A stretch of DNA of 64,000 nucleotides. Origin: Lactiplantibacillus pentosus. GTDB taxonomy: Bacteria > Bacillota > Bacilli > Lactobacillales > Lactobacillaceae. This document shows, piece by piece, positions 16,646-24,555 of the stretch. Location of the stretch: the NCBI RefSeq assembly GCF_003641185.1, contig NZ_CP032757.1, positions 992,001-1,056,000 of the forward strand, given 5' to 3'. The notes under the pieces were generated by a model. The model saw only the letters and a list, made by a program, of their open reading frames with translations, was not told the DNA's origin and searched no databases. Numbering within the stretch: position 1 is the first letter of the stretch; every line of letters begins with the position of its first letter. The translations under genes and the position numbers were made by a program.

Positions 16646-17974
16646 ATGAGTATTCCAAAAATCGTCGACATGTTAGTTTACCCAGTTGCTGGTTATGATA
16701 GCATGTTATTAAACTTAAGTGGTGCACATGGTGCGTTCTTTACGAGAAATATTGTCATTTTGAAGGCGGACAATGGTCAGGTGGGGGTCGGTGAAGTCCC
16801 TGGTGGTGAGAAAATCACGGAGACGTTGAACGCGTCCAAAGACCTAGTTATCAACGAATCGATTGGTAATTATAAGGCTGCGTTACAAAAGATTCGGGCC
16901 AAGTTTTCATACCTAGACCAAGGTGGCCGTGGGAATCAGACATTTGATCAACGAATTATGGTCCATGCTTTAACTGCAATTGAAACCGCTTTTTTGGACT
17001 TGTTAGGTAAGCATTTCCATGTTCCCGTTGCGGCGTTATTAGGCGATGGTCAACAACGTGAAAAAGTTGGGGTTCTCGGTTACCTCTTCTGGGTCGGGGA
17101 CAGCAGCAAGACGGATCTCCCATACTTGCAAGATGATGATGAGACGAGTGAGTGGGGAAAACTGCGCCGCAAACCTGTGATGGATGCGGATGCCCTGGTT
17201 AAGCTCGCCCAAGCAGCCTACGATAAGTATGGTTTCAAGACGTTTAAACTCAAGGGTGGCGTTTTTGATGGTGAGACTGAAGTTGCTGCCATCAAAGCCT
17301 TGCATGAAGCTTTTCCGGATGCCAAGCTAGACTTGGATCCGAATGGTGCTTGGTCGCTTAAAGAAGCACTACACTACGCGGATGAGCTCAAGGGTGTGCT
17401 ACATTACATTGAAGATCCTTGCGGTGGTGAAAATGGCTTCTCTGGACGTGAAATTTTATCCGAATTTCAGCGGATTACACACATGCCGACTGCCACAAAT
17501 ATGGTCGATACTGATTGGCGGCAAATGTCACATGCGATTGCGCTAAATGCAGTCTCAATTCCATTGGCTGACCCACATTTCTGGACGATGGAAGGTGCGG
17601 TTCGAGTGGCACAGCTTTGCCATGAATTTAACTTAAACTGGGGTGTTCATTCCAATAATCATTTTGATATTTCATTGGCAATGGTTGCAAATGCTGCAGC
17701 GGCAGCGCCAGGCAATGTTTATGATGTCGATACGCACTGGATTTGGCAAGATGGTCAGAATCTGACGAAGCACCCATACGAAATTAAGAATGGTCAATTG
17801 ACGGTACCACGGACCAACGAAGGCTTGGGCGTTGAAGTGGATATGGATGCTATTGAACGTGCTCATCAATTATATGTGGACAATAATTTGGGTGCGCGTG
17901 ATGACGCGAAGGCCATGCAATACTTGATTCCAAATTGGCAATTTGATGCCAAACGACCTGCACTGGTTCGCTAA
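16646..17974 (+). CDS. gudD: D-glucarate dehydratase
   Basis: The 442-residue sequence follows enterobacterial GudD along its whole length. Matching segments are [20 protein letters not shown] near the start, [43 protein letters not shown] (the K-x-K-type base region), [51 protein letters not shown] and [16 protein letters not shown] (catalytic His). It removes water from glucarate to give 5-keto-4-deoxyglucarate. The usual next enzyme, the GarL aldolase, is not in this window. A GAGGTCG ribosome site precedes the ATG and a terminator follows. Confidence 0.93.
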   Translation: MSIPKIVDMLVYPVAGYDSMLLNLSGAHGAFFTRNIVILKADNGQVGVGEVPGGEKITETLNASKDLVINESIGNYKAALQKIRAKFSYLDQGGRGNQTFDQRIMVHALTAIETAFLDLLGKHFHVPVAALLGDGQQREKVGVLGYLFWVGDSSKTDLPYLQDDDETSEWGKLRRKPVMDADALVKLAQAAYDKYGFKTFKLKGGVFDGETEVAAIKALHEAFPDAKLDLDPNGAWSLKEALHYADELKGVLHYIEDPCGGENGFSGREILSEFQRITHMPTATNMVDTDWRQMSHAIALNAVSIPLADPHFWTMEGAVRVAQLCHEFNLNWGVHSNNHFDISLAMVANAAAAAPGNVYDVDTHWIWQDGQNLTKHPYEIKNGQLTVPRTNEGLGVEVDMDAIERAHQLYVDNNLGARDDAKAMQYLIPNWQFDAKRPALVR

Positions 17975-18015
17975 TTTTTAATAACCACTTAATTAGACGC
18001 CATCCAACAGGCGCC

Positions 18016-18054
18016 ATAAAAGGACGTTGCCACAATTGACAACGTCCTTTTTAA
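18016..18054 (+). terminator. Intrinsic terminator of gudD
   Basis: AAAAGGACGTTG at 18018-18029 pairs perfectly with CAACGTCCTTTT at 18040-18051. The run of T follows. Confidence 0.9.
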
Positions 18055-18090
18055 TATGAAATAAATTAATCTAGTAACGGATGACGCAAC

Positions 18091-18390
18091 TTACCACAAC
18101 CCACTCAAGATACTAGCAGCGGCGACACCCCAATAATATTCGGAAGTCCGAGCCGTCTGTTGGTAGAGCGTGTTGATCGCAGCGAGTGGTTGTTGCATGT
18201 GCTCACGAATCACACGGGCAGCCATACCGTTGACCTTGGTGGCGATTAATAAATAGTTGCCGTTCTTATCCAGCTCGATGGCATAGCGTAGCAGTTCCGC
18301 GCGCACCTGTTCATCTTGTTTTACTTCAGGATCATTGTAGGCTGTGTCAATTTGCGCCATCAGCCGTTGTGCTTTTTCATGGTTGTTCAT
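18091..18390 (-). CDS. Bacteriocin immunity-like protein (enterocin A immunity family)
   Basis: The 99-residue protein is a predicted helical bundle (NNHEKAQRLMAQIDTAYNDPEV, AELLRYAIELDKNGNYLLIATKV, PLAAINTLYQQTARTSEYYWG) with the size and helix spacing of pediocin-like bacteriocin immunity proteins. These cytoplasmic proteins protect against class IIa bacteriocins that use the mannose phosphotransferase receptor. No bacteriocin, exporter or pheromone gene is nearby, so it is an orphan. The start at 18390 is chosen because GGGGGAGG lies 8 bases upstream. That ribosome site is one arm of a perfect 23-bp palindrome. Confidence 0.7.
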   Translation of the reverse strand: MNNHEKAQRLMAQIDTAYNDPEVKQDEQVRAELLRYAIELDKNGNYLLIATKVNGMAARVIREHMQQPLAAINTLYQQTARTSEYYWGVAAASILSGLW

Positions 18391-18394
18391 GTCT

Positions 18395-18448
18395 GACGCC
18401 TCCCCCTGCGAGCAGTATAGCACAGTACTGCTCGCAGGGGGAGGCGTC
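18395..18448 (-). promoter_or_regulatory. Perfect 23-bp palindrome holding the promoter and ribosome site of the immunity-like gene
   Basis: The bases at 18395-18417 are the exact reverse complement of 18426-18448, with an eight-base loop. On the minus strand an extended -10 element (TGCTATACT) spans the loop and edges of the arms, and the GGGGGAGG ribosome site sits in the downstream arm. No good -35 box is seen. Transcripts starting just after this promoter contain only one arm and leave the site free, whereas read-through RNA from upstream would fold and hide it. Confidence 0.75.
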
Positions 18449-18493
18449 TGCCAAGTTGGGCCACATCATAAGTGTTTCAAATTATTGCGTGAC

Positions 18494-18540
18494 AAAAAAA
18501 CTAGCGCCGGCATCGTACCTGCCAGTCACTAGTTTTAATT
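18494..18540 (-). terminator. Intrinsic terminator of the esterase gene
   Basis: On the minus strand AAAACTAG pairs with CTAGTTTT, with a further inner stem of GGCAGG and GCCGGC-like bases. It is followed by a U-run. Confidence 0.75.
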
Positions 18541-18580
18541 GGTCATGCGGAGTGAAATCTGCTAAAAGTTCCTGAAAAAT

Positions 18581-19597
18581 TTAAACGAGCGCTTTGGCCA
18601 TCACATCCGCCACATCGCAGCTCTGCCAGTATTGATCAACGAGTGGCGCAAAGGCATGGTTCAAACCTTGATATTGAATGAAGGTCGTCGCGGTATCGGC
18701 GTCTGCCAACCGTTGCGCGTACGCCCAAGCTTGCGGCCGGAAGGGGTCGAATTCACCGACCATAATCGTGGTTGGTGGCGTGAGCGTAAAGTTATCTTGA
18801 CGTAGTGGTGAAATCAATGGTGAATGCGAGTCGAAGTTGTCTGGGACGTAATAAGCGGTCATGATGCTATCAAGTTGCCGGAAGAGGTCGTGATAGTTGG
18901 CTAAAATCGTCCGCTGTGAGTCGATAATTGGAAACGCGGCAAGGTCCCATAATGGTCCAGCGTGGTCAGCATTGGGTGCAGTGACCGGATACAACAGCAG
19001 TTGCTGATTGATTCGATTGCTGCCCAGCTGCTGATTCAGATTGGTTGCCGCCATGATGACATTAGCGCCAGCCGAATCACCAGCCACGGTGATCATCGTT
19101 TCCGCATCGCGCTGTTCCAAGTACTGGAAGACGGCGAGGCCATCCAGAATTCCGGCGGGTGCGGGCGCTTCGGGTGCGAGACTGTAATCGACGTTTAATA
19201 CCTCGCAGTGACTTTGCGCCGCGACCATTTTGAGCAACACGGTATTATTGCCTGGGACGCCGCCGTAGAAGGCACCACCGTGGAAATAAACGAGCACGTG
19301 ATGACTCAACACATTTTGTGGGGTGAGCCATTCCACGCTAACCGTCCGATTTAACGCGGTGATGTTCCGATTTTTAACGGTGACCGCCTGTCCAACTGGA
19401 TCAGCGATTGCGGGTGTTAAGCTCCCAGTGCGCAAGTCGTCCAGGTTGTTTTCCAATATCGCTGGTTTTTCAAACGCGGTCAGGGTTTTGAGCACTAGTG
19501 GATCGAATTGTTCGCCACTAACTTCATTATTGAATGGTTTGACGATTTTAGTCACGCCATTGACCGTGGTTTTGACTGAATTAATTGTTGGCATCAT
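18581..19597 (-). CDS. Alpha/beta hydrolase of the hormone-sensitive lipase type (acetyl-esterase-like)
   Basis: The 338-residue protein shows VYFHGGAFYGG (oxyanion-hole HGG motif, about 104-114) and TVAGDSAGANVIMAA (nucleophile Ser in GDSAG, about 172-186). GEFDPFRPQA carries the probable catalytic Asp, and GLNHAFAP the catalytic His. These are the features of family IV esterases. Such enzymes hydrolyse short acyl esters. I chose ATG 19597 because AAGGAGG lies nine bases upstream; a TTG at 19603 is less likely. The start overlaps the end of the GPH symporter gene by 17 bp, so the two genes form an operon and may jointly use an esterified glycoside. Confidence 0.88.
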   Translation of the reverse strand: MMPTINSVKTTVNGVTKIVKPFNNEVSGEQFDPLVLKTLTAFEKPAILENNLDDLRTGSLTPAIADPVGQAVTVKNRNITALNRTVSVEWLTPQNVLSHHVLVYFHGGAFYGGVPGNNTVLLKMVAAQSHCEVLNVDYSLAPEAPAPAGILDGLAVFQYLEQRDAETMITVAGDSAGANVIMAATNLNQQLGSNRINQQLLLYPVTAPNADHAGPLWDLAAFPIIDSQRTILANYHDLFRQLDSIMTAYYVPDNFDSHSPLISPLRQDNFTLTPPTTIMVGEFDPFRPQAWAYAQRLADADTATTFIQYQGLNHAFAPLVDQYWQSCDVADVMAKALV

Positions 19598-20978
19598 ATT
19601 CAACTTCCTCCTTTTCAGTCGTCACCGTCGCGGATTCATCATTAGCTTGTAGCTGCTTTTCATCCAGCCGGTAGAATTGCATCATGAAGATCATGGCGGC
19701 TAGTAAGATGATTGGCATCCAAATGAAGGCCAGGTTGATAAAAGTGATCGTGCGGCCAGATTGAACGGCTGCTTTGGCGTTGAATTGGCCCCATGCCAGG
19801 AATTGACCGGCAAGGAAACCACCGATACCCATCCCGAGTTTGGCCCCAATCATTGGTACGGCGGACAAGAATCCGGTTTCATTTAAGCCCAGCACCTTTG
19901 TCGAATAGTCAACCGTATCGGACAGCATCGCGAAGACGATCGTAAAGGTGATCCCCATCGCAATCAAGAAGATAACGGAGCCGGCAATCAACAAGCTGAC
20001 ACTCTGCATCTTTTCGGCAACCGGTAAAAAGAGTTGCCCGACTACGCCCAAAATCAGCGAGAACTGCAAAACGTTGCGGTTCTTAAAGTGTTGTGAAAGA
20101 AAAGGCACGGAGAGGTTCCCGATAACGGAAACGAACCCAATTCCAAGGAAGATGGGTGCCAGTTCTGGTTTGCCATAGACATACTTGATGAAGAAGATGG
20201 CGGAGTTCCCCCGGAGCATCCAGAAAGTTTGTAGTAAAATAAATGAACATGCCAGTAGGAGCCATGGTTTGTTGCGCGCGGCACCTTTCAAACTTTGCCA
20301 GATGGACAGTGATTCCGGCTTTTCACCCGTGTTGTTCGGATTCTCGGCACCGTTAGTTTCCTTAAGGTTGAAGAAAGCGAAGACGAAGAGGCCCATGATC
20401 ACTAATCCTAAAATAACGGCCCATAAGGTGAACCCTTTGGACTGGTTGCCGTTACCAAGCATTTTAACCATTGGTAAGGTAATTGCCGCAACCGCGCTGG
20501 TCCCAATCGTCGTCATGACCATCCGGGCACTCGCAAGTTTCGTCCGTTCAACACTGTCATCCGTCAAACTAGGCAGAATCGACGTAATCGGGGTGTTAGC
20601 CCCTGAGTAAATCAAGCTAAAGAAGGTGTAAGTGATTGAAATGTAGACGAGCCGCATCGTGGTACTGCCACCAAAAGATGGAATCATGAATAGCGACATC
20701 GCCAGTAAGCCTAATGGAATCCCGAACCAAACAAAGTATGGCCGTGACTGCCCATATTTAGTATGCGTATGGTCGATCAAGTAGCCATAAATCAAGGCAT
20801 CAAAGGCGTCAATGAAACGAACTACGAAGAACAACGTCCCCGCAAACGCCGCAGAAATGCCCGCAACCGTCGTATAGTAGAATAGTAAGTAAGTGCTGAC
20901 CATTTGCCAGATAATATTTCCGGCCATATCTGTGGAACCGTATGCAATTCGCCGTTTCCAAGTTTGAAAAATCGACAT
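19581..20978 (-). CDS. GPH-family (glycoside-pentoside-hexuronide) sugar:cation symporter
   Basis: The 465-residue protein has twelve predicted membrane helices and the GPH pattern. RIAYGSTDMAGNIIWQMVSTYLLFYYT lies at the N-terminus, RFIDAFDALIYGYLIDHTHTKYGQSRPYFVWFGIP follows (the Asp-rich cation site of helices 2 and 3), and SDTVDYSTKVLGLNETG occurs near residue 355. There is no IIA-like tail. Members import glycosides or uronides with Na+ or H+. The sugar is unknown. It is the promoter-proximal gene of the operon with the esterase. Confidence 0.9.
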   Translation of the reverse strand: MSIFQTWKRRIAYGSTDMAGNIIWQMVSTYLLFYYTTVAGISAAFAGTLFFVVRFIDAFDALIYGYLIDHTHTKYGQSRPYFVWFGIPLGLLAMSLFMIPSFGGSTTMRLVYISITYTFFSLIYSGANTPITSILPSLTDDSVERTKLASARMVMTTIGTSAVAAITLPMVKMLGNGNQSKGFTLWAVILGLVIMGLFVFAFFNLKETNGAENPNNTGEKPESLSIWQSLKGAARNKPWLLLACSFILLQTFWMLRGNSAIFFIKYVYGKPELAPIFLGIGFVSVIGNLSVPFLSQHFKNRNVLQFSLILGVVGQLFLPVAEKMQSVSLLIAGSVIFLIAMGITFTIVFAMLSDTVDYSTKVLGLNETGFLSAVPMIGAKLGMGIGGFLAGQFLAWGQFNAKAAVQSGRTITFINLAFIWMPIILLAAMIFMMQFYRLDEKQLQANDESATVTTEKEEVEYDANN

Positions 20979-21475
20979 AATAATCCCCCCAAACTGTTTT
21001 AAACCCCAACAAACAAATTAAACCTAAACCGACAAAGAAGACTGTGCGTTGAAATGATAACACACATTTGTAATGATAATTAACCCCTTTTATCATCACA
21101 ATTATATTTCCCGATTAGGTTAATTGTCAAAGAAAGGTGATAGTTTGACCAGTCAATAACCGAAGCGAGTGCAATGCGGATGTTGGGCCGTTTTTTAGGG
21201 GGAGGGAGCTTGGGTTTGGGACAAAAGCAGCCAGTAGAGGTTCGCTTAAAGCAGATGAGTTAGCGTCAGTCAGCAGTGGTGAGCTGGCTCAGGCATCGAT
21301 GACAATGCTGGAAGACGATGGGAATACCAATCCGCGTCTTAACTAGGAGCCGGCCACGTTGCCAGCCAGCCCTAAAAGTCGGACGAACACGCGCAGTTGA
21401 TGACGAACGACATGCAAAAAGAGACACCATCAGAACTAACAATTCTGATGGTGTCTCTTTTAAATAATCATAGTT
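20979..21475. other. Promoter region of the GPH operon, and a decayed repeat
   Basis: On the minus strand TTGACA (21125-21130) and TATAAT (21101-21106) are 18 bases apart, a strong promoter for the symporter operon. TGATAA and TTATCA (about 21075-21096) form a dyad between this promoter and the gene, a likely operator. Bases about 21250-21410 contain a worn copy of the interspersed hairpin repeat (GACAATGCTGG, GCCAGCCAGCC, AAAGTCGGACGAACACGCGCA). I see no gene here. Confidence 0.6.
21415..21463 (-). terminator. Intrinsic terminator of murE
   Basis: AAAAGAGACACCATCAGAA and TTCTGATGGTGTCTCTTTT form a perfect 19-base stem around a seven-base loop, with A and T tracts at both ends. Confidence 0.93.
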
Positions 21476-22957
21476 TTAGTCAATCGTTGGTTTCAATGCG
21501 AGGGCTTTAGCCGCTTCTTCACTGTCATCAAAGTGGTGCTTGGTCCGACCGATGATTTGGTAATCTTCGTGGCCCTTACCAGCGATTAAAACGACGTCGC
21601 CAGGTTGTGCAGCGTCAATCGCCTTGGCAATCGCTTCGTGGCGGTCTTCGTAGACGGGCACGTTTGTATCTGGAACGCCTGCGACCATGTCGTTGAGAAT
21701 CATGGTTGGGTCTTCCGTTCGCGGATTATCTGAAGTGAAGATTGGCTTCGTGCTGTGTTCCACGGCAATTTTGGCCATCTTCGGTCGTTTGGTCTTATCA
21801 CGGTCACCACCACAACCGACAACACAGTAGATATCCTTAGTCGCAAAGTCTTGAATCGTTTCAAGAGCGTTTAATAAACCATCCGGCGTGTGTGAGTAAT
21901 CCACGATCACGCTGACGCCGGTGTGTGAAGGAACGGATTGGAAACGACCTTTCACACCAGTAACCTTTTCCAGTGACTTGATGATTTGGTCTTCCGGAAT
22001 ACCACTCGCATAGGCTGCGGCAAAGGCAGCCAGCATGTTGTAAACGTTGAACTGGCCAATCAACTGCATGGTGACGTGGGTCACGTGACCGAAGACGGAA
22101 AGGTCGAATTCAGTGCCGTGGCTCTTGATTTCGACGTTTTGAGCGTTGATCATGGCGTCAGGTTTGAGGCCGAACGTCAAAACGTGAGCAGCGGTATACT
22201 GTTCAAACTCCCGGCCGACAGGGTCATCGGTATTTAAGACGGCGACCTTGTTGGTGCCATCCGCGTTGTACTTGTTGCCGAGCTGGGCGAATAACATGGC
22301 TTTGGCTTCTGTGTATTTCGCCATCGTCTTGTGGAAATCCAAATGATCCTGGGTCAAATTGGTGAAGACGGCGATATCGTAATCGATGCCCCAGACCCGA
22401 CCGAGGACCAGCGCGATTGAAGAAACTTCCATGGCGACCGTTTCAACGCCGGCATCGCGCATGGCGGCCAGGGTTCGTTGCGTCGTAATCGAATCGGGAG
22501 TCGTGTTGGCAGTCGGCAGCTTTTCATCTTTGATCTTTCGATACATCGTTCCAATCAGGCCGGTAGCTTGTTGTTGGTCGCGGTAAATCTGTTCAATCAA
22601 ATGGGTGACGGTGGTTTTCCCGTTAGTCCCGGTCACACCGATCATCCGCATTTTTTGACTAGGTGCGCCGTAGAAGACGTCAGCTAAAATCGCCATCGCC
22701 CGTTCAGTGTTTTCGACGTAGATCACGGGCACGTCGACATCGAGTGGCTTAGAGGCGACAATGATTTTGGCCCCCTTTTCGATGGCTTGGCCGACCAAGT
22801 CGTGGCCGTCAACGTGGTAGCCGACAACGGCGATGAACATTGCACCTGGATGAACTTCGCGCGTATCCTGTGTCAGCATGGTCACGTCAAAATCCGTGGT
22901 TAGGGCGGGGCGAACCTGCTTAAATTTTAAACTATTAATTAATTGACTTGCTTGCAT
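21476..22957 (-). CDS. murE: UDP-N-acetylmuramoyl-tripeptide synthetase, meso-DAP type
   Basis: The 493-residue protein is a Mur ligase. VIGVTGTNGKTTVTHLIEQI (about 107-126) is the ATP-binding loop, TNTTPDS and EVSSIAL bind the substrate, FTNLTQDHLDFHKTM is the central-domain motif, and VDYSHTPDGLLNAL starts the last domain. Near residue 414 it has TSDNPRTEDP. DNPR is the motif of ligases that add meso-diaminopimelate, whereas lysine-adding MurE has a different motif. It adds the third stem-peptide residue of peptidoglycan. Start 22957 is chosen for AAAGGACG 8 bases upstream. The longer frame to 23002 lacks such a site. Confidence 0.92.
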   Translation of the reverse strand: MQASQLINSLKFKQVRPALTTDFDVTMLTQDTREVHPGAMFIAVVGYHVDGHDLVGQAIEKGAKIIVASKPLDVDVPVIYVENTERAMAILADVFYGAPSQKMRMIGVTGTNGKTTVTHLIEQIYRDQQQATGLIGTMYRKIKDEKLPTANTTPDSITTQRTLAAMRDAGVETVAMEVSSIALVLGRVWGIDYDIAVFTNLTQDHLDFHKTMAKYTEAKAMLFAQLGNKYNADGTNKVAVLNTDDPVGREFEQYTAAHVLTFGLKPDAMINAQNVEIKSHGTEFDLSVFGHVTHVTMQLIGQFNVYNMLAAFAAAYASGIPEDQIIKSLEKVTGVKGRFQSVPSHTGVSVIVDYSHTPDGLLNALETIQDFATKDIYCVVGCGGDRDKTKRPKMAKIAVEHSTKPIFTSDNPRTEDPTMILNDMVAGVPDTNVPVYEDRHEAIAKAIDAAQPGDVVLIAGKGHEDYQIIGRTKHHFDDSEEAAKALALKPTID

Positions 22958-23348
22958 AGTATTAGCGTCCTTTTCAATAAAGTTACTGTTTCTAGAATAC
23001 ATGCAAATGCGGCAATTGTCACCCTAAATGAGGACAGAAATCCACCCGAATGACTCGTAACTGGTGATAACTGAACGCAACATTAATCGGGTTTGACGGC
23101 TGGTTTCCAGAAATGAGGGTTCAAACAGCAGTTTCGTGAACTGTCGATTTAAACAGCGGGTTTCAGAGAATGAAGTCCAAGCGAAACTGAGCTCAAGCGC
23201 TGAACAGTACCAAACTAAACGCACAACTGAAACTGGCGAAACAGATCGCCGACTTCAGAAGATCAGCTTGGATTGACAGTAAATAAAAACGTCGCCACAA
23301 GAATTAACCGTTAATCCTTGTGGCGACGCCCGTTTATTCGAAACTTAG
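22958..23348. other. Promoter region of murE and spacer
   Basis: On the minus strand a GTGACA box (23018-23023) and a TATTCT box (22994-22999) lie 18 bases apart, probably the murE promoter. Upstream, 23030-23270 contains several imperfect copies of GTTTC/GAAAC-type words and a 66-codon minus-strand frame rich in Ser, Leu and Arg with no ribosome site. I do not regard that frame as a gene. Confidence 0.5.
23288..23332 (-). terminator. Intrinsic terminator of the asnB-aspartokinase operon
   Basis: CGTCGCCACAAG at 23290-23301 pairs perfectly with CTTGTGGCGACG at 23317-23328. The minus-strand RNA ends in a U-run. Confidence 0.92.
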
Positions 23349-24551
23349 TTATTCAATCCCTAAGAATTCATCATGGAGTGCGTTCATCGCAGCTTTTAAG
23401 TCGGCTTGCTTGACCAGCACCCAAATCGTGGTGTAACTATCCGTTGACTGTAAAATGTCAATATGCTGAGCAGCCAGTGCCGTGACGATGCGCGCCGTTA
23501 CACCGGGAGTCCCAGTGATTCCGGCACCGACAACCGAGACTTTCGCACAATCAGCGATCGCCTGGCAGTGCACGTGAGCATCAGTTAAGAGCTTTTTCGC
23601 GACATCCGCATCACCGTTCACCAGGTTAAAGACGACTTGGTGAGTCGTGATGTTGATGAAGTCAACACTGAGGCCATGTTGGGCCATCAATTGAAAGATT
23701 TCACTAGAACTCAACGTGTCAGTTGGCACTGTGAATTGAGTCAGATTGGTCTGGTGCGCAATGCCAGTGACGGTCCGATAGTGCTCGATTTGCGTCGTCG
23801 TCCGGTCGGTGACCAGGGTACCTAATTCATCCGGTTCTTGATAAGTCGAGCGAATCCGCATTGGCACGTGAGCTTGTTCGGCAATTTCAACGGCCCGCGG
23901 ATGAATGACCTTGGCGCCTTCGTGAGCCATGTTGGCGAGTTCTTCGTAGCTGATCGCCTTGATGAATCGCGCATGTGTCACGAGCCGTGGATCAGCAGTC
24001 ATCATCCCATTGACGTCGGTAAAAATGTCGACGCGTTTGGCCTTGAGGGCCGCCCCTAAGATGGCTGCGGACGTATCAGAACCGCCGCGGCCAATCGTCG
24101 TGATGTGACCAGCTTCAGTCGCACCTTGAAAACCAGTGACGACCACCACGTCAGCATCAATGAACGCATCGGTGATTGGCTTTGGATCAACGCGCAAGAT
24201 TTTGGCATTTTGAAAGTCATCATTGGTGACAATACCGGCGTCTTGGCCGGTCATCGCAGTCACGTTCAAGCCTTGTTTGCGGGCGAGTTCGGTGAAAACG
24301 GCCGTTGAGATCGTTTCACCAACGGAGACTAACATGTCCAACTCCCGATTCGTCAGGCGGGAATGTTCAGCGCCGACTAAACCTAAGAGTGAATCGGTTG
24401 CGTATGGCGCGCCTTTACGGCCAATTGCGGAGACGACAACGATGACTTTATCGCCCTGGTCGACCGCGTATTGAACGTGCTTGAGGGCTTGCAGACGAGC
24501 GGCCTCATCCTTGACGGAAGTGCCACCAAATTTTTGAACAATAATTTCCAT
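23349..24551 (-). CDS. Aspartate kinase
   Basis: The 400-residue protein begins MEIIVQKFGGTSV with the K-x-GGTS aspartokinase signature. The kinase domain continues through VVSAIGRKGAPYATDSL, GFQGATEAGHITTIGRGGSDTSAA and FTDVNGMMTADPR. Two ACT domains follow from about residue 265. It phosphorylates aspartate in the path to diaminopimelate, lysine, threonine and methionine. Start 24551 has GAGGAG ten bases upstream; the longer frame from 24587 would overlap asnB. The gap to asnB is only four bases. In L. plantarum a homologous gene is called thrA1, but it has no homoserine dehydrogenase domain, so I give no symbol. Confidence 0.92.
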   Translation of the reverse strand: MEIIVQKFGGTSVKDEAARLQALKHVQYAVDQGDKVIVVVSAIGRKGAPYATDSLLGLVGAEHSRLTNRELDMLVSVGETISTAVFTELARKQGLNVTAMTGQDAGIVTNDDFQNAKILRVDPKPITDAFIDADVVVVTGFQGATEAGHITTIGRGGSDTSAAILGAALKAKRVDIFTDVNGMMTADPRLVTHARFIKAISYEELANMAHEGAKVIHPRAVEIAEQAHVPMRIRSTYQEPDELGTLVTDRTTTQIEHYRTVTGIAHQTNLTQFTVPTDTLSSSEIFQLMAQHGLSVDFINITTHQVVFNLVNGDADVAKKLLTDAHVHCQAIADCAKVSVVGAGITGTPGVTARIVTALAAQHIDILQSTDSYTTIWVLVKQADLKAAMNALHDEFLGIE

Positions 24552-24555
24552 TGGA

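Noticed and set aside
23024..23224. A 66-codon minus-strand frame upstream of murE
   Set aside because: It lacks a ribosome site and overlaps the likely murE promoter.
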